NCBI GenBank assembly: GCA_036939355.1
Contig: JALLAP010000409.1
Location: 1 to 13,159, forward strand
Reading direction: 5' to 3'
Length of the DNA: 13,159 nt
From: Thalassiosira profunda
Taxonomy: Eukaryota > Bacillariophyta > Thalassiosirophyceae > Thalassiosirales > Thalassiosiraceae
The translations under genes were made by a program, and so were the position numbers. The notes beneath the pieces are model-generated. The model saw only the letters and a program-made list of their open reading frames with translations, was not told the origin of the DNA and made no database searches. Of the stretch, positions 1 to 7,712 are shown piece after piece (positions within the stretch are counted from its first letter, which is position 1; every line of letters starts with the position of its first letter).

Positions 1-28
1 CAACAGCCGGGGGGCGACGGTACCGACG

Positions 29-140
29 CCATGTGCCCGTAGGAGCTGGTCCACCCCGGTAGACTGCAGAGTCCAGCATTGGCGACTCTTCCGCCGCCAT
101 GATGTGCCCGTGTGAGCTGCTCCTTCTCGGTGGACTGCAT
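29..140. repeat. Two imperfect tandem units of about 71 bp at the window edge
   Basis: The segment starting at 29 (GCC ATGTGCCCG TAGGAGCTG, then GGTAGACTGCA) is repeated imperfectly from about 98 (GCCATG ATGTGCCCG TGTGAGCTG, then GGTGGACTGCA). The ATGTGCCCG cores lie 71 bp apart. The copies differ by substitutions and a small indel, so this is an old duplication. It may continue to the left of the window. Confidence 0.5.
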
Positions 141-362
141 GTGCTTTTGAGAGTGGAATAAATTTAATATCGCACCCACAGTCCTGTGAGAAGGTTCAGC
201 TCGTCGGGGAGAAGCAATGCCCTCGGAAGAAGTGGGGGCGGGATGGGCGTGCTGCTGCCCAGCCGAGGCGGTGGGGTGTGAGGTGCGCTCCTCTGACCGA
301 GCTGCGACGCGCAATGTGGAGGGACCCTGTTGCGACATGCCGGAAGATTGTTCGCCGAAATT

Positions 363-386
363 CTGCAGATGGCGCTGCAGATGGCG
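363..386. repeat. Perfect 12-bp tandem duplication
   Basis: CTGCAGATGGCG occurs twice in direct succession (363-374 and 375-386) with no mismatch. It lies in non-coding DNA and is probably a replication-slippage duplication. Confidence 0.8.
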
Positions 387-1573
387 GGATCTTGTCGAAA
401 TTGTCATCTCCGTTGGCCAAGGTGGTGGGTTGATAGCTTGGGGTCCGGGCCGGGCGAACCGCAGGGCACCGGCTTGCCCAGGGAAGAGTGGGCTACGCTC
501 GTCCCCAAATGCGATGTATGGATCATTCCATCCAATAGAATGATGCAGGAGCATTGTGGAAGGGGTGCGGAGGGTTGGACCGTGCTGGATGGGCAGAATA
601 GGAGCAATGCTACCCCCGTTACTGCCAAAATGAGCTGAACTCGTTCCACTCGGCGTTGGTGGCAGGGATGGCGGTGAAACGGAGCCAAAAAGGAACAGAT
701 GCCGCGAGGAGCCGTGGAAACAGCAACCGAAGCGTCGGGCGGGCCCCAGGAGTGTATCCCCCGTTGTATCGTCCAGCACTGGTCTGGGATGTGCCCATCG
801 TGCACATGATGTGTCAATTGTTCTCCCCCGGAAGATGGGAGGCGTCAGAAGGAAGGAGCGTAGATCGATTGTCCCCGGCTCGAGGGAGGAAAGGAGAGGG
901 GAGCGGATCCCCGCAAATGTGGACGCCAAGGCATTGTGCAACTGTGATGTATTCGGCAATGTTGATGTGCTCTTGGGACTGATTGTGGCGAATGTGCCCG
1001 CGGATGTGCCGCCGGCAGCCGCACTGTCGAGAACGTGGCCGCGGGGCGACGGGGCCCGGCGTCTGAGAGGTCTTAAAGTCGGCGCGATGGAGCGCGGCTG
1101 CGGAGAGGTCTTGGAGGTCCCCTTCTCGGAGGGGCTGATCGTCGTCGATTTGCAATCAACGGCGTCGGTGAGGTGATGGCAGAGCGATGCGGCGCCGCTA
1201 CTGCGAGGGGACTGCGGAGCGATGGCGCTCGGCGTCGGAGAGGTCTTCGATGTGGTGAATTGCAAATTCACGTGGGTGATGTCCCGGCGGGCGTGGTGCC
1301 CTGCCGCTCGCGTCGGGGCGAGGGTGGCGCCCGACGGGTGGATGATGATGATAGTGGCCGCAAACAGCCGGATGAAGGTCAATTTCCACCGTTCCTTCGG
1401 TCGATTCCATGGACCCGGGTCCCAGGGCGGCTCGCTAGCAACACCGGCCACTATGGGCAGTTGGGTGTTGGCGCTACGGCTGCCGTCGGTAGGGGTCGCC
1501 ATTGGTGCCGAGAGTCCTCTGAGGTCAACAAGTCAACACCCCCGCTCCTGCCTCTGCGTGGCGCCCCTCTACC

Positions 1574-1619
1574 GTACCTATCCTGTTGAGTACAATACGT
1601 ACGTAGGTACCGTAAGTAC
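1574..1619. promoter_or_regulatory. GTAC-rich cluster upstream of the plastid-protein gene
   Basis: Five GTAC tetranucleotides start at 1574, 1590, 1599, 1607 and 1616. The last four are 9, 8 and 9 bp apart. The cluster includes the 10-bp palindrome TACGTACGTA (1596-1605) and GGTACC (1606-1611), and ends 58 bp before the ATG at 1677. Such density and spacing suggest a regulatory element or part of the core promoter, but no transcription factor can be assigned. GTAC is the core of copper-response elements in green algae; applying that to a stramenopile would be speculation. Confidence 0.35.
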
Positions 1620-1676
1620 ATACGACAACACCCTCCCGCGCCCGCGCCGCCACAAATCGCCCTCTCGCACACAACG

Positions 1677-3608
1677 ATGGTAGCTTCGACGCCACCGCCC
1701 GGGGCAAAGGCACCGCGCATCCCGCTGGCGGCGGCGGCGGTGTGCTTTATCGCTGGCTTGCCGATCGGCAGCGCCTTTCTTGCGCCGTCGCCCTCGCTCG
1801 CCAGATCAAGATGTGATGTGTCCTCAGCCTCAGCAGTGCACCCATCGCCCCTGGCCCCGCGGCGGCACCGTGCTTCAACGTTGCAATTAAGCATATCCGG
1901 CGGCGGGGCCAGCCTGCCGTCCGAGGAAGAGATCGCGCAGCAAAAGCGCGAGGCGTACGAGGCGCTGTCGTCGTTCCACGAGACGGCCTCGGCGGCCCAA
2001 TCGTCCTCTAAGCAGATGAAATATCTAATGGAGGGGTTGGACGCCGTGGGGAGCGGCGACGAGGAGGCCGCCAAGCCCGAGTGCTGGACGTGCCAAGAGG
2101 GGGCGGTCGCCTATTCGGTCCCGATGGATCCGGCGGCGGGGTTGAAGCGGGGAATTGTATCCAAGCCCTACCAATCCTTTGTTCAGATTGAATTGGGGGG
2201 CGGGCGGCGGGGGAGCCGGGGATTGCGCCTCGTGGAATCAATGCAGTTCGAGGGGGCGTCGGTGCCGTTCGCGCGGTCGATACAACTGGGGACAAACGTG
2301 GACGTGGATGCGGTGGACGGGAGCTATTCGTTGGACGATCGCATCGCGGTGGGCGATGCACCTCCGCTGCCGCTGCTGCCTCAGTCGCTGGTGGGCGGCG
2401 TAGATGCATCATCGGTGCAATTTGTGGTCGAGCACACCTTGGCCATCTCCGAAACGGAGCGCAGTCGTTGTTTTTTGCTCTATGGGGATGAGAGTGCAAG
2501 GTCAGGCGACGATGTGTTAGACGACGAACACGAAGATGATGACACGGCAAATGAGAGGGAGACGAACTATCGATTATTGGGAGTGATCCTAGCGGAAGAG
2601 AGCAAATCGATGCCAAAGGAAGAGCAGCCAACAGGTGAGGAGGAGGACGAGGACTACGCCGCAGATTTCATCTCGCAAATGATCGAGTCTCCATCCAAAT
2701 CGCCGTCCTCGCCGCTGGACCTCCTAGCAGTAGAAAACAAATCGGAAGACGACAAGATGGACCGCCTGATGGAATCGATCGGCAAGCACAACGAACGAGT
2801 GATCGATTCTGCCACCGGAGGCAGCGCCGCAAAGATGCAACGACACCCAGTGGGAATGTTTGGACTAACCGCAGGCGTTTTCATTGGCGACACCTTTGTG
2901 CGAGAGCCCTTCACCTTATCCAGCCGGCTGTCTCCGCAAAAGGGCTTTGGCAAGAAGAGCGAGGCGGCTAGTGCAAAAGCAGAAGCTGGAGAAGATGATC
3001 GGTTCGCGACGTGGCACATAGGCGTGCAAAAGGTGGCACTGCAATTCGAGTGGGATTACTCCGAAAGCGTGTCACAGTCATATACGTATGGCAAGGTGAG
3101 AGGGCCTCGACAGTCTTATTGAACATTGCAACGTGTAACGTGTCTCTTCTCCTCTCTTCCTGTGCTAATCTCTCTTTCCGCCCGTTAGGTGATGGGCACG
3201 CCCACGTCCCTGTCGTCGATGGCCAACATTAAGAGCAGTGGCATCGTTGTTGTGAACGAAGCGAGACGAACAAAGAAACGGGAGGAGAGAAGGGTAGTGT
3301 GGGACATGGACGGATCGTACGTTGCAGCTCTGGTAGGATCGTCCTACGTTCGGGCACCCCGATACCTGTCCTTTTCTCAATCGAGGGGCTACAGCGCCGA
3401 TGCGTATCTGACGGAATTATTGGTCTTCCTGGAGGACAACAGCAGGAGCAGTGGGCCTCTTGGTGGAGGAATGGGAGACGATGCCACCCCGGACTGTTAC
3501 TGCTCGAGGTCGTCGCGGCTGTACAGTGCCAATGATGGCAGCTTGATGCAGGGATCGACAGCTTTCTTTTCGATGAAGCACCCACCTGTGGAAGGCGAGG
3601 AGCAGTAA
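1677..3608 (+). CDS. Plastid-targeted protein of unknown function (two exons, 612 aa)
   Basis: The model is join(1677..3095, 3189..3608). The phase-0 intron has GT at 3096 and AG at 3188, and splicing extends the frame by 139 residues instead of stopping nine codons into the intron. Residues 17-33 are hydrophobic and are followed by S32-A33-F34, then a Ser/Arg/Pro-rich stretch. This is the bipartite signal plus transit peptide of secondary red plastids, in which Phe at +1 is diagnostic. The mature part has a short helix (about 82-118), then strand-like segments around 165-270 including V251-E-H...E261-R-S-R...L-L-Y-G. Very acidic linkers follow (about 271-296 and 309-330). A second strand-rich region spans about 448-605. 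The two strand-rich halves suggest a lipocalin-like barrel, as in CpcS/DUF3598-type proteins, but this is a weak resemblance and no function is claimed. Location in the plastid stroma or thylakoid region is inferred. Confidence 0.85.
3096..3188 (+). other. Spliceosomal intron, 93 bp, phase 0
   Basis: The donor is AAG|GTGAGAGG at 3096 and the acceptor CCCGTTAG|GTG ends at 3188, preceded by a TCTCTTTCC pyrimidine tract. The exon reads ...Tyr-Gly-Lys, then Val-Met-Gly. Reading through would give an in-frame TGA at 3120-3122. Confidence 0.8.
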
Positions 3609-3727
3609 ACTTGCAGAAGTCATGACGCAGAGCACGGCGAATACATCGATAAGTACTACTATCTAGGTTTCGCTTACTATCTAATTCAGAACGTCGAATG
3701 CCGTCGGGTGGAAGTGGGGTGATGACT

Positions 3728-4105
3728 TCATAGTACACTTCTGCGAAGTAGGTCGAGCGAATCCCTCCGGCGAGACTTCCGCTGCTGGCGTTGATGGGAA
3801 GAATCTCCCTCTTTGCTCGACTTGGATTTGAAGCGGCTCTTCCACACTGAACCGAGCCTTGCGTGTCGGCTTGCGGCGCTTTGTCTCTCCCTCCGAGCCT
3901 TGGCGGCAGCGGCCCGTACCTCGCCGCGAGAGTATCCTGCCTCGAGCAGCCTCTCCTCCCTCACGCTCGCAGGGAGGGCGAGCTCAGAGGGGGTCCGCAC
4001 CGCGTAGCAACCAGTAAACTGCAGTAAAGCAAAACTGCAACTGCGCGCTGCGGCATTGGGCATTTTGCGAGGAATTGGGAAGTGCAGTTGCAGAACACGC
4101 ATCAA
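3728..4105 (-). CDS. Possible C-terminal exon of a small basic protein
   Basis: An open frame on the minus strand ends with TGA at 3730-3728. Its last 90 or so residues are lysine/arginine-rich. They contain a helix-turn-helix-like stretch, E-E-R-L-L-E-A-G-Y-S-R-G-E-V followed by R-A-A-A-A-K-A-R-R-E-R-Q. That layout (R-x-L-x-x-x-G-Y-[ST]-x-x-E-[IV]-x-x-A, then K/R-x-R) resembles a motif I have seen at the ends of many short diatom proteins of unknown function. The upstream part of the frame (residues before V-R-T-P-S) looks like intron: a minus-strand acceptor TTTACTGCAG ends at 4019, giving an exon from 4018 down to 3728. The upstream exon or exons could not be placed. This may be a real small gene, a fragment, or chance. 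Confidence 0.3.
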   Translation of the reverse strand: MMRVLQLHFPIPRKMPNAAARSCSFALLQFTGCYAVRTPSELALPASVREERLLEAGYSRGEVRAAAAKARRERQSAASRHARLGSVWKSRFKSKSSKEGDSSHQRQQRKSRRRDSLDLLRRSVL

Positions 4106-4542
4106 AGTGCTGGAAGTGGGTCCTTATGTGTTCGTACCACCCCGAGGTGCACAAGCCACAAGTGAATGAAGGCTTTTCCACTTGTCCGTCTCGGTTTGTC
4201 TGCGAAGATGCAAACGTCTCAACACGTCTGGCTGTTGTCGCAGGCGAACTGCTAACTTAGACTGCGCACTCTTGGATTTGTATGTAGTTGTTAGAGTAAA
4301 GCCACGACTTGGTAGAACCGCTCGTCTGTCGAGGAGAGACAACAGAGAAGCTTACGTGGTCGCTGCGAACTTGCATTTTCGCCGCGGAATACATAGATGT
4401 TATGCCACTTGGTTGCCGCCGCAATCGTTCCACCACTCACACCAAACTAGATTTGCAAGCCAAATCCTGCTTGACGGAGGTTCGCGGCACTCCCAGGATG
4501 CCAAGTGCATGGGTTCGCGGCACTCGAGTGCATGTGTATGTC

Positions 4543-4731
4543 AAGTGCACGCCCCGCCTGCTGGGGGCGGCTTCTTCGCGCCTGCGTGTTCGTCGTACAC
4601 CAAAGTCGGGAGGTTCGCAGCATTCAAAGTGCATGCCCCGCCTGCTGGGGGCGGCTTCTTCGCGCCTGCGTGTTCGTCGAACACCAAAGTCGGGAGGTTC
4701 GCGGCATTCACAAAGTGCATGCCCCGCCTGC
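4543..4731. repeat. Tandem repeat of 84/86-bp units
   Basis: Two nearly identical direct copies occupy 4543-4626 (84 bp) and 4627-4712 (86 bp). The start of a third copy runs to about 4731 (AAGTGCATGCCCCGCCTGC) before it diverges. The copies differ at a few bases and by a 2-bp CA insertion. Decayed pieces lie on both sides: GGTTCGCGGCACTC at about 4480 and 4513, and a related CCTGCGT..GTT.GTCG..ACACCAAAGTCG-like segment near 4807-4842. Each unit also holds GCCCC...GGGGC, able to form a short hairpin. This fits a minisatellite or a decayed mobile-element end. It has no spacers and no CRISPR character. Confidence 0.75.
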
Positions 4732-5053
4732 ATTTGCCTTTTTTGGTTGAGACAGAAGGAAGCATTCTGCCATGGCGCAAATACACGCAGATCCGCCCAA
4801 GGCGAGCCTGCGTCTGCGTGTTTGTCGGACACGCAAAGTCGCTTTCATCTTACGCTCTTGCAGCAAAATAGCGTTGTTATTCATATCTACCGCCGCCCTT
4901 CTCGATTTGGGTACCATAGTTTCGTGGCCCACGGCTCTGTACATTTCGTTTCATCTCGTAGGGTAGATTGCGACAGCGTTACTACTCCATCTTCCTCGTT
5001 CGCTGCGCTCTCTCCTCCGGAATCTCTACTGCAATTGACCACCCTGTCGCGCT

Positions 5054-7477
5054 ATGATCAGCGCCAGCAATCTCCCACTCCCATCGATGCCGGATACCGA
5101 CCTGGAAATCGGGCTGCAAGTCTCCGAGCCAAGAGATCGTGCCAAGTTATCCCGTCGGGTCAGCGCGGACGACGCGCCTAGCGTCGACACAGATAGTACC
5201 GCCCCATCCTCCTCCATCGAAGGGTCGCTCCGCAGCTCCCTCAGCCAAAAGTTTACCTCCGTTCGCCGGACGTCCGTCGAATCAATCCGTTCGACGCTCG
5301 CCAACGCAACCAATCGTTCGTTCGGGGGGCCGAGCTACGATTTCCTGTCCAAGGACAGGAAGGGGGGCACCGACAAGAGCTCCATCCAGGGGAAGGCCAA
5401 GTGGTGGCACGGAGTGTTCGTCTTCAGCGTTGCCAGTTTGGTTGCGTGCCTCGTCACCTTGTGGGCGCCGTATCCGATTGGAGCGCGCGTGCCAAGCGAG
5501 CAGGTTGCCCAGACGCCGTGGAGCGACGGATGCCAAGATGGCCTGGCCTCCTGCATCTGCCCACGCGAGACATGCTGCGCCGACGATATGACCTCCATGA
5601 TCTTCCTGACGATTGCACGAAGCTCGGCGTTCTTCGATTACCCTCTGTACATCCTTCTCTTCCTCAGCAAGGCCAAGAATGTCAACAACTACCTGCAGAC
5701 GACCATGCTGCGGTGCTGGATCAACTTCTCCGATTTCCACCGGGTGCACGCGCTCTTTGGCACCGTTGTGGGCATCGAGGCGACGAGCCATTCCTTCTTC
5801 CACCTCCTACGCTGGGCGAGGAGGCGCGACGACATCAAGCTACTGTGGACGAGCCAAACGGGCATCACCGGCCTCGTCGCCTTGATCATGCTGCCAATCC
5901 TGGTCTTGCCTATGGCCGTCCCGTACCTGAAGAACAAGCTCTCGTTCGAGTGGAGGAAGGGACTGCACTACCTATCCGTCGTGTGGGGCGCTGCGCTGAT
6001 GTTTCATGCGCCGTCTCGCATCTTCTACCTCATTGGCGTCCCACTGCTGATCTACATTGCCGACCGAATCTTCGGAACGTTATTCAAGACTTACCTTGTG
6101 GAGAACGCCCACTTCGAGCGTCTGGGCGACTCGTCTTGCCTCGTCACGTTCGAGAACCCGCGTGGAAGCACGTTTGGCCAGCAGAACAGTTCCTATGCGT
6201 ATTTGATGCTCCCGTGGTTGTCAAAGAATCAGTTTCATGCGTTCAGCGTCTACCCCTCCCAGCGGAAGGGCCACTCCCAGATTTGTATCTCCAAGGCAGG
6301 TGGGCCAAGACCGTCGATTTACCACGCTGTTTTCGATTGCTCTCGTTCTTGCTCTAACTGATGTCCTTGCTCATTTCAGGCGGTTGGACTGGCGAACTGA
6401 TGAGTGAGATTTCCGTTCCTGCGCACAAACCGGCCTTCGTTGCGGGCCCGTTCCTTTCTCCCTTCAACAGTCCAGCGATGGACCGCGAAAACTTGATCGC
6501 CGTGGCTTCCGGAATCGGTACGTGCCGTAAGGGGATTCGCCGAGCGATGCTCACAACGCTCACAACCTTCTCGTCTTTCAGGCATCACTCCCATCGTATC
6601 CTTGATGAAGCAATACCTGCACACTCAACGTTGCATCAACTTGGTATGGATTTGTCGTGATCCCGGACTCCTCGAGTGGTTCCTACAGAACCTCGAGTTC
6701 GGCCACAACGGTTTCTTCCTTGTTTATTACACAGGAAAGAGGTCTCTCGTCCTCGAAAAGGACCTGCCAACGAACGTATTGCTCTACCAGGGCAGGCCTA
6801 ACCTCGAGCAGACCATTAGCGAAATTGTAACCTGCATCGCAAGCGGCAAAGGCGTGCCGGGAGGCGGCGATGGCGTCAAGTGCTTGCCAAATACCAAAAC
6901 TCCGCCCCAAATTCGAGCCAAGGCGCTGCTGGAAAAGGCGATGTCCATCTACACGCCCGACCAGCTCTTCGAGTACGCGCTGGAAGTCACGAAGGCGCAG
7001 GACCGGGAGCTGGGCCTCGAGCCATTGGACGACGACGTCGATTTCGAAGGAGTTCTCTCGTTGATGACACAGCTTTTGGGAGCTAAGGCCATCACGGGAG
7101 TGATTCTCGAGAATTTTGGGCTCTTCTCTTCCGATGCTAGAATGAACCGTGCCGGTTTTGACGATTTCATGGTGTCGATGCTGGAGGAACTCGACTCTGA
7201 GGACGAAGATGATGCCAGAGTCTCGTTGAGTGATTCAAGGCAGCGTTGGATGGTCGAGGCAAAGGACGTCAACACACTTCTTGGGTCGAAGCATCTCCTG
7301 CTGCCGCCTTCCACAGAGGAGAGCTGTGTCAAATCGTACCTTTCGGGCGATGGAAAGCACTCAGCCAAGCACTGGTGCATGCTCTACTGCGGAGGCTCGG
7401 AGGCCGTTCTGGGGCAGCTCAAGCAGTGCAAATGGGAGTTTGGAATTCCTTTGTCGGTGGAGAAGTTTGATTGGTGA
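5054..7477 (+). CDS. NADPH oxidase / ferric reductase-like flavocytochrome (759 aa, three exons)
   Basis: The model is join(5054..6299, 6380..6517, 6582..7477). An in-frame TGA at 5036-5038 makes 5054 the first ATG. The family moves electrons from NADPH through FAD and two b-type haems across a membrane, to oxygen (superoxide) or ferric iron. Residues 1-115 are a Ser-rich tail. Membrane segments lie at about 119-140, 180-205, 231-252, 270-290, 305-319 and 322-340. The haem ligands fit well: H232 and H246 (14 apart, plus H250) and H305 and H318 (13 apart), as in NOX2. An FAD-binding block follows (F394-H-A-F-S, then G417-W-T-G-E-L), then the NADPH motif G460-I-G-I-T-P465 and the terminal C731-G-G-S with the EKFDW end. 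Two odd points are five cysteines in a predicted outer loop (160-175) and a helical insert of about 120 residues (about 570-690) splitting the NADPH domain. Whether it acts as an oxidase or a metalloreductase cannot be told from sequence. Confidence 0.93.
6300..6379 (+). other. Spliceosomal intron 1 of the oxidase gene, 80 bp, phase 1
   Basis: The donor is AAGGCAG|GTGGGCC at 6300 and the acceptor TTGCTCATTTCAG|GCGG ends at 6379. Splicing joins A415-G416 to G-W-T-G-E-L, restoring the expected G-x-W-T block of the family. Unspliced, the frame stops at 6359-6361. Confidence 0.9.
6518..6581 (+). other. Spliceosomal intron 2 of the oxidase gene, 64 bp, phase 1
   Basis: The donor is GGAATCG|GTACGTGCC at 6518 and the acceptor TCGTCTTTCAG|GCATC ends at 6581. 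Splicing creates G-I-G-I-T-P, the NADPH-binding signature, across the junction, which strongly supports the model. Confidence 0.93.
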
Positions 7478-7712
7478 TTACAGCTGCGTCGTTGAGATGC
7501 GTAGTTGGTTGGTGTTGCATTCTTGTTGTACATGCAGTTCATATTCATATTATGTGTAGACAGACTCACGTTACGTTGACAACTGCACCGTCCTTCGTTG
7601 TATCTTTCGCTGTAGCAACCGCTTTGAAATCGGAGGAGCAGTGACTTCTTTCAGCCGTTCGAGAGGATTCAAACAGTACTAGACATTTCTTTCTTCACTA
7701 CAGCAAACAAGG
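7478..7712. other. Convergent intergenic spacer (3' ends)
   Basis: These 235 bp separate the stop codons of the oxidase (+) and the cysteine-rich protein (-). The segment is AT-richer than the genes (for example TTCATATTCATATTATGTG near 7540-7557) and should carry both 3' UTRs and poly(A) sites. No canonical AATAAA was seen and no gene is visible. Confidence 0.6.

Larger units (their letters stand above)
1..1676. other. Gene-poor left flank with degenerate repeats
   Basis: No convincing coding region is visible on either strand. The open frames here are short, mutually overlapping, rich in Arg/Pro/Cys and lack recognisable domains. The stretch contains degenerate repeats. ATGTGCCC recurs at 31, 102, 789 and 992. 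Variants of the word GAGAGGTCTT follow GC-rich leaders near 1065, 1103 and 1237. There is also a perfect 12-bp tandem duplication at 363-386. The last 110 bases, containing a GTAC cluster and a pyrimidine-rich CCCTCTCGC stretch, probably form the promoter and 5' leader of the gene that starts at 1677. An unspliced exon of a gene lying mostly outside the window cannot be excluded. Confidence 0.5.
3609..5053. other. Mostly non-coding interval with tandem repeat
   Basis: This spacer of about 1.4 kb lies between the plastid-protein gene and the oxidase gene. It holds one possible minus-strand exon (3728-4105) and the 84/86-bp tandem repeat at 4543-4731 with decayed flanking copies. Plus-strand open frames at 4182-5181 run through the tandem repeat and simply reproduce it as protein repeats, so they are not accepted as genes. 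The last part (about 4850-5053) should contain the promoter of the oxidase gene. No clear TATA box was recognised. Confidence 0.5.

Noticed and set aside
1173..1683. Overlapping plus-strand frames of 138 and 153 codons before the plastid gene
   Set aside because: They are low-complexity, overlap one another in different frames and run into the next gene's start; no domain is visible.
2008..2631. Minus-strand open frame of 207 codons, Pro/Arg-rich
   Set aside because: It is a shadow of the plastid-protein gene in GC-rich sequence; its composition is typical of antisense frames.
4480..4530. tRNA T-arm-like words GGTTCGCGGCA
   Set aside because: The B-box consensus is not met (no GGTTCGANNCC), no A-box lies upstream at the right distance, and no cloverleaf could be drawn.
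4543..4731. CRISPR-like or tandem-repeat array
   Set aside because: The units are contiguous with no unique spacers, and the region is eukaryotic. It is a minisatellite.
4182..5181. Two overlapping plus-strand frames (229 and 290 codons) with repeated peptide blocks
   Set aside because: The repetition comes only from the 84/86-bp DNA tandem repeat, which is open in several frames on both strands. There is no codon bias or domain to favour any of them.
5401..6357. Plus-strand open frame of 318 codons inside the oxidase gene
   Set aside because: It is an alternate frame over exon 1 of the oxidase. The main frame has haem ligands and membrane segments; this one is Arg/Pro-rich with no domain.
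6300..6361. Reading through oxidase intron 1 to give a 435-residue protein
   Set aside because: That product would lack the NADPH-binding domain. The GT-AG intron restores the G-x-W-T block in frame, so the spliced form is taken as the gene.
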